DNA of 14,798 nucleotides from Competibacteraceae bacterium UBA6584 (GTDB taxonomy: Bacteria > Pseudomonadota > Gammaproteobacteria > Competibacterales > Competibacteraceae), in assembly GCA_002433805.1 (NCBI GenBank), contig DJIW01000146.1, positions 322-15,119 on the forward strand, written 5' to 3'. The notes under the pieces were generated by a model, which worked only from the letters and a program-made list of their open reading frames with translations, was not told the origin of the DNA and did no database searches. Positions 1-5,802 of this stretch are shown piece after piece (the first letter of the stretch is position 1; every line of letters begins with the position of its first letter). A program made the translations under genes and the position numbers.

Positions 1-91
1 TTGATGTGTGTGCGCTAATTATCAATCTATCTGTCCGTTCTGCACATCAATCCATTTGACTTTTGATTAGTAAGTCATGTGTCGTTCTACA
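1..91 (-). mobile_element. putative terminal segment of a transposable element interrupting tssC
   Basis: Read on the minus strand from 91 downward, the tssC coding sequence changes abruptly into AT-rich DNA beginning TGTAGAACG. This contrasts with the GC-rich surroundings. Two imperfect copies of a short motif occur on the plus strand, ATGTGTCGTTCT at 77-88 and ATCTGTCCGTTCT at 29-41, together with two copies of ATCAATC at 21-27 and 46-52. A 5'-TG end followed by iterated short repeats resembles the multiple transposase-binding sites at the ends of IS21-, Tn7- or Tni-type DDE transposons. That family comparison is inference. No transposase gene is visible and the element would continue past position 1. 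Positions 1-66 hold no gene. An unrelated rearrangement junction is the main alternative. Confidence 0.45.
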
Positions 92-435
92 ATCTCGTCG
101 GTTTCGGTGTTGAACAACAAATAGTGAAGGCCGCGCCACGCGCCTTCCAGCTGCTGAAATTCCGGATGGTGCATGATCAGATTGATCTGCTCGCTGAGCT
201 TCCGGTCGATTTCCGCGATCATCGACTCGATGGATTTGAGCACGTCCCTGGAAATCAGCGTGGTATGTTGCAAGGCTTGTTCGGCCAAGGTCCGGACGGC
301 GTGTTCGACCGCCTCCCGGGCTTGATCGGACTTGGGCTTGAACTCACGTTGCAACAGCGAGGAAAAATCGTTGGTTTCGAGGGTTTCAGTCTGAGCGCCA
401 GACTGGACCTGGGTACCGGCTTCGGTTTCGGCCAT
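67..435 (-). pseudogene. tssC: tssC, truncated 5' fragment (T6SS contractile sheath large subunit)
   Basis: TssC (VipB/HsiC) pairs with TssB to form the contractile sheath that propels the Hcp tube. Full-length members are about 490-500 residues; this frame has 122 codons. The N-terminal part is typical: FSSLLQREFKPKS, a helical stretch, then the hallmark HPEFQQLEGAWRGLHYLLFNTETDE. Family members continue from there with a conserved strand (often LKIRVLN). Here the last residues, VERHMTY, do not match and end at a TAA (67-69). The break coincides with the change to AT-rich DNA at about 91, so the C-terminal two thirds are missing. The start ATG is at 433-435, with a GAGGAG ribosome site at 445-450 overlapping the end of tssB; only 6 nt separate the two genes. 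The fragment cannot form a sheath. An intact copy elsewhere cannot be excluded. Confidence 0.85.
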
Positions 436-441
436 GATGGA

Positions 442-966
442 TCACTCCTCGGTGGCGGCGGGATTGTCGCTGTCCTGGGGCTTGGGTGCGGCCACCAGGG
501 ATTGCAGCAGGGCCGGGTCGTTCAAGACCTTGGTAATCAGTTCCTCGGCCCCGGTTTTGCCGTCCATATAGGTCATCAGGTTGGTCAGTTGCTGGCGGGC
601 TTGCAGCAGCTTGTCCAAGGCGTCCACCTTGCGCGCCACCGCCGCCGGCGAGAAATCGTCCATGCTTTCAAAGGTGATGTCCAAGCTCAGATCGCCCTCG
701 CCGGTCAGGGTGTTGGGAACCCGAAACGCCACGCGCGGCTTCATCGCCTTCATGCGGCTGTCGAAGTTATCCACGTCGATCTCCAGGAACTTGCGATCCG
801 CCACCGGAGCCAGGGGATCGACCGGCTTGCCGGACAAGTCGGCCATCACGCCCATCACGAACGGGATTTGCACCTTTTTCTGCGAGCCGTACACTTCGAC
901 GTCGTACTCGATTTGCACGCGCGGCGCTCGGTTGCGAGCGATGAATTTCTGACTGCTCATTGCCAT
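442..966 (-). CDS. tssB: T6SS contractile sheath small subunit TssB (VipA/HsiB)
   Basis: TssB is the small sheath subunit, co-folding with TssC in the cytoplasm. The 174-residue product matches the usual length. It opens with SSQKFIARNRAPRVQIEYDV and contains the family signatures QIPFVMGVMADLSGKP (about residues 32-47), the FLEIDVDNFDSRMKAMKPR segment, and the ESMDDFSPAAVARKVDALDKLLQAR helix. The C-terminal tail is acidic. An upstream in-frame ATG at 1137 would add 57 non-homologous residues. The ATG at 964-966 was chosen because an AGAGGTGG ribosome site lies 6 nt upstream; the ATG at 958-960 is also possible. It is followed 6 nt later by tssC, and tssA lies 309 bp upstream on the same strand. 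TssB itself looks intact, but its sheath partner is truncated here. Confidence 0.95.
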   Translation of the reverse strand: MAMSSQKFIARNRAPRVQIEYDVEVYGSQKKVQIPFVMGVMADLSGKPVDPLAPVADRKFLEIDVDNFDSRMKAMKPRVAFRVPNTLTGEGDLSLDITFESMDDFSPAAVARKVDALDKLLQARQQLTNLMTYMDGKTGAEELITKVLNDPALLQSLVAAPKPQDSDNPAATEE

Positions 967-972
967 GGGATA

Positions 973-980
973 CCACCTCT
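973..980 (-). promoter_or_regulatory. ribosome binding site of tssB
   Basis: AGAGGTGG on the minus strand ends 6 nt before the ATG at 966. It supports that start over the longer in-frame extension to 1137. Confidence 0.7.
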
Positions 981-1008
981 TTAATAAGGTCGATGGAAAC
1001 TTCAGGTC

Positions 1009-1020
1009 ACGTTGCAACGT
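1009..1020. repeat. 12-bp perfect palindrome
   Basis: ACGTTGCAACGT is a perfect 12-bp palindrome 43 bp upstream of the tssB start. Its position in the 5' leader suits a small dimeric repressor or activator site, but chance cannot be excluded at this length. Confidence 0.5.
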
Positions 1021-1086
1021 ATCCGCCAAGGCGGGGTTAGGGTCCGAACAACTCAATTTCCAAAAAGTCAGGCCGATGGCGTGGAA

Positions 1087-1108
1087 CCGCGGCGGCGCGC
1101 CGCCGCGG
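1087..1108. repeat. 22-bp perfect GC-only palindrome in the tssB leader
   Basis: Positions 1087-1108 read identically on both strands and consist only of G and C, with arms CCGCGGCGGCG and CGCCGCCGCGG. As RNA it would form a very stable hairpin about 120 nt upstream of the tssB start. No T run follows on either strand in a terminator-like position. An mRNA-stabilising hairpin, an operator or a dispersed palindromic repeat are all possible. Confidence 0.7.
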
Positions 1109-1156
1109 CCGTTTCCGAAAAAACTTCCAACAAACATGCCGCCTTTAAATTCAATA

Positions 1157-1176
1157 AATTGATTATTAAATCAATT
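1157..1176. repeat. AT-rich inverted repeat, possible operator
   Basis: Eight-base arms AATTGATT and AATCAATT flank a 4-base spacer, ATTA. The repeat sits in the only strongly AT-rich block between tssA and tssB. It overlaps a weak candidate -35 element (TTGATT, minus strand). Inference: a regulator-binding site or a nucleoid-protein-responsive promoter for tssBC. Confidence 0.45.
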
Positions 1177-1275
1177 ACGGGCCGACTTTCCCCTCGGCCT
1201 CCTTAAGGCGCCATCATCGAGCCTATTTATTGCTAAAGGATTTCAAAGGACGATTGCGGCAGGCGCGCCGCTGCT

Positions 1276-2346
1276 TTATTCGCTGGTTTCCTCGTTCGCC
1301 GAACCGAAAATCAGCGCGGCTTGGTCGACGCCACCGGGAGCGAGATCGTTCAACAGCGTCATGAAATCCTTGGCGACCAACTTTTTGGCGCGTTTCAACA
1401 ACAGCGGAACGGGGCTGGACGGTTCGTAACGTTCGAAGTACTCACTGATCTTGTCCAGCATCCGGACCGCCTCCTCACGACTGCCGATTTCACCGACGAC
1501 CAAGCGCTGGCCGGCGCCGGCGGCGCTTGAGCTCCGCCCCTCCGCCTCCGTTTCAGCAGCCTCCGCCTCAACGGTGAGGCCGACCCCACGTTTTTGCAAT
1601 TGTTGGGCCAACACGTTGCGCATCTCTTTCAATACACCGGCTAGGGCGCTCATGTCGGGCGCTCGGGTCACCCCGATCAAATCGGTCAGCGTCGCTTCGA
1701 TCTGTAGAACCTCGGCGATGGCCTCGGTGACGGCTTGGGCATTGCCTTGCAAGGTTTCCAGCTCGGCATCCATGAACGCCCCGTCGATCTTGACCTGAGT
1801 CGGCAGTTCCGCCGCATCGTCGGTGGCCAGCGGCGTCAGCAGCCCGTTGGCGATGTGAACGTCGCGCAAGCTGAAGCGGCCCAGGGCGCGGGAATCGACC
1901 AGCGGCGTCTCCCGCAAGCCGCGCAGGGTGGCGTCCTGATCGCACAGCGCCACCAGCACATTGACCCGCAGGGTGGGATCGTGGTCGTCGTCGGGATCGA
2001 GCAGCGGGTAAACGCCGTCCCAGTAGCGTTCGAGCATACCGCGCACCACAGCCAGACCGCCCGCGAAACCCGACAGGCCATCGGTGTGCAATAAGGCCCT
2101 AGCCAGCGCGGTGGCGATCCGCAAATCCCTGGTGCGCTCGAACAGACTCAGCGCGGTCCGTTTGACCGCGCCCCAATCGGGAGGCTGCGCGGGAATGATG
2201 GTATCGCCGTACTGGCGTTCCGGCGTTTCTTGAATCAGCTCTTCCAGCTCGGCAAACGCCGTATCGTACTCAAGATCCTCGCCGCACGGCGCCTCGGCGG
2301 AGAGCTCGTCTAGCAGGGCTTCGCTTTCAATCACGCTCATGGGCAT
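1276..2346 (-). CDS. tssA: T6SS cap/chaperone protein TssA (ImpA N-terminal domain family)
   Basis: TssA primes sheath and tube polymerisation at the baseplate. The 356-residue product shows an ImpA_N domain over roughly residues 10-130 (APCGEDLEYD, then PPDWGAVKRTALSLFERTRDLRIATALARALL). A variable middle follows, with an Ala/Glu-rich linker near residues 265-285. The conserved C-terminal block is about 290-345 (ISEYFERYEPSSPVPLLLKRAKKLVAKDFM, then LNDLAPGG). This C-terminus is that of the TssA1-type subfamily, and the length fits it. The ATG at 2344-2346 was chosen because GGAG lies 5 nt upstream. A GTG at 2368-2370 in the same frame would add 8 residues across that ribosome site and is less likely. 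It is divergent from tagH and heads the left arm tssA-tssB-tssC. Confidence 0.93.
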   Translation of the reverse strand: MPMSVIESEALLDELSAEAPCGEDLEYDTAFAELEELIQETPERQYGDTIIPAQPPDWGAVKRTALSLFERTRDLRIATALARALLHTDGLSGFAGGLAVVRGMLERYWDGVYPLLDPDDDHDPTLRVNVLVALCDQDATLRGLRETPLVDSRALGRFSLRDVHIANGLLTPLATDDAAELPTQVKIDGAFMDAELETLQGNAQAVTEAIAEVLQIEATLTDLIGVTRAPDMSALAGVLKEMRNVLAQQLQKRGVGLTVEAEAAETEAEGRSSSAAGAGQRLVVGEIGSREEAVRMLDKISEYFERYEPSSPVPLLLKRAKKLVAKDFMTLLNDLAPGGVDQAALIFGSANEETSE

Positions 2347-2351
2347 CGCAA

Positions 2352-2355
2352 CTCC
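2352..2355 (-). promoter_or_regulatory. ribosome binding site of tssA
   Basis: GGAG on the minus strand lies 5 nt before the ATG at 2344-2346. It favours this start over the in-frame GTG at 2370. Confidence 0.55.
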
Positions 2356-2373
2356 GTTAGTCGAATGCACTGA

Positions 2374-2379
2374 AGTATA
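2374..2379 (-). promoter_or_regulatory. candidate -10 element of the tssA promoter
   Basis: TATACT on the minus strand sits 27 nt upstream of the chosen tssA start, leaving a short leader that contains the ribosome site. No good -35 hexamer lies 16-18 bp upstream, so an activator may be needed. The surrounding octamer GTATAGAC (plus strand, 2375-2382) recurs exactly at 2420-2427. The rest of the 182-bp divergent region (2347-2528) shows no gene. An AT-rich stretch near 2442-2460 may carry the tagH promoter, but no clear hexamer pair is visible there. Confidence 0.4.
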
Positions 2380-2528
2380 GACCCGCCCATCGCGCCTGCT
2401 TGGCGGCCTTGCGCGGTCGGTATAGACTCAGCCCTCGGCATTTAAAAACGACAATAATTGCTTGTGATCGATTCGATGAATTCCGCCTGGGCGACTGCCA
2501 AAGTTTCCCGGCCAACGGAACATGCGCC

Positions 2529-4355
2529 ATGCCTCTGAAATTAACCATCACCAGCTATCAGCGGCTTTCGCCTGGCCAGGAAATCTCCAAACTGATCGAC
2601 CGTGGGTCGGTCAGCATCGGCCGCGCGGCTCAAAATGACTGGGTGTTGCAAGATCCGGAACGGATCCTGTCCAAGCACCATTGCACCGTGCTGCATCGGG
2701 ACGGCGCTTATTTTCTGACCGATTTCAGCGTCAACGGCACCTATCTCAACGACTCCGAACAGCGGATCGCGCGCAATCAAACGGTCCGGCTTCAGGACGG
2801 CGATCATTTCGTATTGGGCGAATACGAAATCGCGGTCAGCCACCCGAGCGAAAACGACGCCTCGGAAGACCCTTTCGCGGATGGACCGTTTACCGATGTG
2901 GTGCCGCCGACCGCCGCTCCGTCGGCCGGGAACGACTCGTTCGGCATCGACCCGCTTTCCGCCGCCGATCCGTTGAACAACAGCGCCGGGGACAAGCGCT
3001 GGCTGGACGGCCTCAACCCTCCCTTCGATGATATCCTCTCCGGCAAGCGCGACCAATCCGCCGTGTCGCAGCGGGGCAAACCGGCCGCGCCAGGCCGCGC
3101 CGCCACCGCGCCCTCGCCGGATTTGTCATCCCCGGAGCGGATCAATTTCGAATTGCCTTCCTTGGTTACGGGAGCCGCGCCGGTCAAACCGGCCGCGCCG
3201 CCGCCCGCGGACCCGCTGTTCGACGCCCTGCCCTCTCCTCCGCTGGCAGCGGAGTCCTCGTGGCCCGCGCCCGATGTCGATTCGCCGGTCGAGCCCTCGC
3301 CGCCGGCCGCGCCGCCGTTTGCCGAGCCCGTATCCAAACCCTTGCTATCGCCTCCGCCCACCGTCGAACCGCCGTTTGCCGAGCCCGTATCCAAACCCTC
3401 ACGCGCGCCCGCGCCAACGGCGGAACCGTCCTCCAAACCCCTGCTCTCGCCCACGCCGAGCCTGCCCGAACCTGGCCTAGCGGTGCAGCCCGCGCCCGCG
3501 ACCGCCGCATTACCGGCGGGTCCGATCGCGCCAGAGGCGGACAACAAGGCCGCGCCCGCCAACGTCGAGCCCGGTTTCAACTCGTTGATCCCGGATGATT
3601 GGTTCCTGCAACCGGACTCCCCGCCCGCCATCGCGCCGGTCGTCCGGCAACCGACCTTTCAGCCGCCTCCAAAGATCCCGCCCGCCGCGCCGCTCGTCCG
3701 GCCCGTGGCGCATCCCTCGCCCGCCACCGCTCCGGCTCCCGAATCCGCCGCGGCGCCGAGCGCGGACCTGTTGTTGCGCATCTTTTGCCAGGGGGCCAAG
3801 CTATCGCAACTGCGTCTGGAAAAGGAACAGGTCGCCGAACTGGCTTTCAATCTGGGCGCCATCCTGCGCGAAACCGTGCAAGGACTCATGGAAATCTTGC
3901 TGGCGCGCGGCGATGTCAAGGGCGAATTCCGGCTGGATCGCACCACCATGGGTCCGATCGAAAACAATCCGCTCAAGACCTCGCCCGGCCAGCCCCCGCT
4001 GGGCGTGGAAGAAGTCATCAAATTATTGTTGGTGCCGCCGAAGTCCGCTTACATGCCGCCGGTCGAGGCGGTGCGCGAGAGCTTCGACGACATCAAGGCT
4101 CACCAACTGGCCGTCGTCGCCGGCATCCAGGCCGCGTTGAACCATTTGTTGGAACGGTTCGATCCAGGCAATCTGGAAGATCGTTTGGAACAGAATGTGC
4201 TAGATAATCTGTGGCCGGCGAACCGCAAAGCCAAATACTGGGACTTGTTCACCGCCGAATATCAAGCGATCGCCCGCGAGGCCGAGGACGACTTCAACAA
4301 GCTGTTCGGCGACGAATTCGCCCGCGCTTATGAAAGCCGGTTGCGCGGGCGCTAA
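2529..4355 (+). CDS. tagH: T6SS FHA-domain scaffold protein TagH/Fha
   Basis: Fha proteins bind phosphothreonine and trigger T6SS assembly in the threonine-phosphorylation pathway. The 608-residue product has three parts. An N-terminal FHA domain (about 1-105) has the phosphopeptide-binding residues G31-R32, S48, H51 and N69-G70-T71, all intact. A Pro/Ala-rich, probably disordered linker covers about 108-410. The conserved C-terminal T6SS-FHA domain (about 411-608) runs from LLLRIFCQGAKL through FRLDRTTMGPIENNPLK to the DLFTAEYQAIAREAEDDFNKLFGDEFARAYE end. The frame is open from 2400, but homology starts at MPLKLTITSYQR, so the ATG at 2529 was chosen; its ribosome site (GGAA at 2517-2520) is weak. 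It is the first gene of the right arm and divergent from tssA. The linker is longer than the two domains need and carries an internal duplication. No PpkA kinase gene is in the window. Confidence 0.92.
   Translation: MPLKLTITSYQRLSPGQEISKLIDRGSVSIGRAAQNDWVLQDPERILSKHHCTVLHRDGAYFLTDFSVNGTYLNDSEQRIARNQTVRLQDGDHFVLGEYEIAVSHPSENDASEDPFADGPFTDVVPPTAAPSAGNDSFGIDPLSAADPLNNSAGDKRWLDGLNPPFDDILSGKRDQSAVSQRGKPAAPGRAATAPSPDLSSPERINFELPSLVTGAAPVKPAAPPPADPLFDALPSPPLAAESSWPAPDVDSPVEPSPPAAPPFAEPVSKPLLSPPPTVEPPFAEPVSKPSRAPAPTAEPSSKPLLSPTPSLPEPGLAVQPAPATAALPAGPIAPEADNKAAPANVEPGFNSLIPDDWFLQPDSPPAIAPVVRQPTFQPPPKIPPAAPLVRPVAHPSPATAPAPESAAAPSADLLLRIFCQGAKLSQLRLEKEQVAELAFNLGAILRETVQGLMEILLARGDVKGEFRLDRTTMGPIENNPLKTSPGQPPLGVEEVIKLLLVPPKSAYMPPVEAVRESFDDIKAHQLAVVAGIQAALNHLLERFDPGNLEDRLEQNVLDNLWPANRKAKYWDLFTAEYQAIAREAEDDFNKLFGDEFARAYESRLRGR
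3312..3399 (+). repeat. 31-bp exact direct repeat, 57-bp period, in the tagH linker
   Basis: Positions 3312-3342 and 3369-3399 are identical over 31 bp. Both encode the peptide PPFAEPVSKP, and the 57-bp spacing is a whole number of codons. A degenerate third copy (SSKPLLSP) follows at about 3430-3450. This is a recent in-frame tandem duplication within a disordered linker. Confidence 0.85.
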
Positions 4356-4356
4356 A

Positions 4357-4416
4357 CCGCCACTCGCCCGCCTTGCGTTTCGAACGGCGGGCGAGCGCGG
4401 CGGCTCATCTTTTCTT
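4357..4416 (+). terminator. stem-loop with T-rich tail between tagH and tssK
   Basis: CTCGCCCGCC (4363-4372) pairs perfectly with GGCGGGCGAG (4386-4395) around a 13-nt loop. The stem can extend through a small bulge with CCGCC (4357-4361) and GGCGG (4399-4403). A TCTTTTCTT tract follows at 4408-4416. It resembles a rho-independent terminator or attenuator with a slightly delayed, imperfect T run. Because tssK-tssL-tssM follow on the same strand, partial termination or mRNA processing is more likely than a hard stop. Confidence 0.45.
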
Positions 4417-4444
4417 AATGCACTGCTGAAACGAGCAACCCCCG

Positions 4445-5797
4445 ATGAGTTGGTACAGCAAGGTTGTGTGGTCCGAAGGCATGTTCCTGCGCCCCCAGCA
4501 TTTCCAACAGCAGGACCGCTACCTGGAGGGCCTGGTCCGACTGTCGCGCGGCCATCTGCGCCCCTACGACTGGGGTGTGGTCGAACTGGCCTTGGACCGG
4601 GAAGCGCTGGCTCTGGGCAAGATCGCGCTGACCTCCGCCAAGGGCCTGCTGCCTGACGGCACCCCGTTTAGCATTCCTGATCGCGACCCTCCGCCCGCTC
4701 CGCTCGCCATCGACGCCAGCGTGCGCGACAGCCGGGTCATGTTGGCCCTGCCGCTGCGGCGGACCGGAATGGCCGATGTCGAACGCGGCGAGCAAACCGA
4801 TACCGCCGCCCGCTATCGCGCGGTGGCCCGCGAGGTGCGCGACAACAACGTCGACACCGCCAACACCAGCGCCTTCGTCGAAATCGGCGAGCCCCGGCTG
4901 CGGCTGCTGCTCGACACCCGCGACTGGAGCGATCACACCTGCATCGGCGTCGCCCGCGTGGCGGAGCGACGGCCCGATCAGAAGGTGGTGCTGGACGAAC
5001 AGTACATCCCGCCCGCGCTGGACTGCCGGGGAGTTCCAGCCTTAAACGGCTTCGTCGCCGAGCTGCTCGGCTTGCTGCACCAGCGCGGCGACGCCTTGGC
5101 CGAACGGGTGGTGGGCGGCAGCACCGCCCGCGCCGCCTCGCTCGATCTGGCCCAATTCATGCGCCTGCAAAGCGTCAACCGCTTCGAGCCGTTATTCGCC
5201 CATCTGACAGCGATGCAGAACCTGCACCCGGAAAGTTTTTATCAGATCGCCTTGCAGATGGCCGGCGAGATGGCGACCTTCACCGATAAGGTCAAGCGCC
5301 GGCCGCCGGCGTTTCCGGCCTACGATCACGACGACTTGCAAACCACTTTCGCGCCGCTGATGCGCGAATTGCGCCGTTCGCTCAGCTTGGAGGAGGTAGA
5401 CGCGGCGATCCAAATCCCGCTTGAGGAACGCCAATACGGCATCCGGGTCGGGATTATCACCGACCGGGAAAAACCGCTGCTTTCCAAAGCCAACTTCATT
5501 CTGGCGGTCCGCGCCGACATGGCCGCCGATCTGCTGCGCGCCCGCTTTCCGCCGCAGCTCAAGATCGGGCCGGTCGAAATCATCGCCAAGCTCATCAACC
5601 ACCATCTGCCCGGCGTCGGCGTCAGCGCGCTGCCGGTGGCCCCGCGAGAAATCCCCTACCGGGCCGATTTCGTCTATTTCCGGCTCGACCGCAACAGCGA
5701 GTTTTGGAAGCAGTTGCTCAATTCGGGAGGCTTCGCGTTTTTTGTCGGCGGTGAGTTCCCCGGACTGGACATGGTGTTCTGGGCCATTAAAGAGTAA
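4445..5797 (+). CDS. tssK: T6SS baseplate-to-membrane adaptor TssK
   Basis: TssK is a trimeric cytoplasmic adaptor linking the baseplate (TssEFG) to the TssL-TssM membrane complex. At 450 residues it has the normal length. The N-terminus is diagnostic: WSEGMFLRPQHFQQQDRYLE. Later conserved blocks include NRFEPLFAHLTAMQNLHPESFY (about 238-259), the YDHDDLQTTFAPLMRELRRSL region, and PREIPYRADFVYFRLDR followed by SGGFAFFVGGEFPGLDMVFW near the C-terminal receptor-binding domain. The ATG at 4445 begins exactly at the family start, although no strong Shine-Dalgarno precedes it (only ACGAG). It lies 89 bp after tagH, behind a stem-loop, and 5 bp before tssL. Confidence 0.95.
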   Translation: MSWYSKVVWSEGMFLRPQHFQQQDRYLEGLVRLSRGHLRPYDWGVVELALDREALALGKIALTSAKGLLPDGTPFSIPDRDPPPAPLAIDASVRDSRVMLALPLRRTGMADVERGEQTDTAARYRAVAREVRDNNVDTANTSAFVEIGEPRLRLLLDTRDWSDHTCIGVARVAERRPDQKVVLDEQYIPPALDCRGVPALNGFVAELLGLLHQRGDALAERVVGGSTARAASLDLAQFMRLQSVNRFEPLFAHLTAMQNLHPESFYQIALQMAGEMATFTDKVKRRPPAFPAYDHDDLQTTFAPLMRELRRSLSLEEVDAAIQIPLEERQYGIRVGIITDREKPLLSKANFILAVRADMAADLLRARFPPQLKIGPVEIIAKLINHHLPGVGVSALPVAPREIPYRADFVYFRLDRNSEFWKQLLNSGGFAFFVGGEFPGLDMVFWAIKE

Positions 5798-5802
5798 CCA
5801 TC

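Larger units (their letters stand above)
967..1275. other. 309-bp intergenic region upstream of tssB with stacked palindromes
   Basis: No convincing gene is present on either strand; the short open frames here lack family resemblance and ribosome sites. The stretch mixes GC-rich and AT-rich blocks. It holds three inverted repeats (1009-1020, 1087-1108, 1157-1176), listed separately, and an AT-rich island at about 1142-1176. It is the leader of tssB and probably contains its promoter or an operator. I found no strong sigma-70 or sigma-54 promoter. A candidate TTGATT/AATTTA pair with 17-bp spacing in the AT island (minus strand) is weak. Just after tssA (about 1254-1272) there is only a short GC hairpin with no T run, so read-through from tssA into tssB is plausible. 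Confidence 0.6.

Noticed and set aside
79..984. A 301-codon plus-strand frame antisense to tssC and tssB
   Set aside because: It is a shadow of two conserved genes, and its start lies at the element junction.
967..1137. An N-terminal extension of TssB from an ATG at 1137
   Set aside because: The extra 57 residues show no TssB homology, and a good ribosome site immediately precedes the ATG at 966.
1200..1275. A rho-independent terminator after tssA
   Set aside because: Only a short GC hairpin with no T run is present downstream of the stop. It is too weak to call.
2400..2528. A longer TagH start at 2400
   Set aside because: The added 43 residues precede the FHA domain without homology, and they would consume most of the divergent promoter region.
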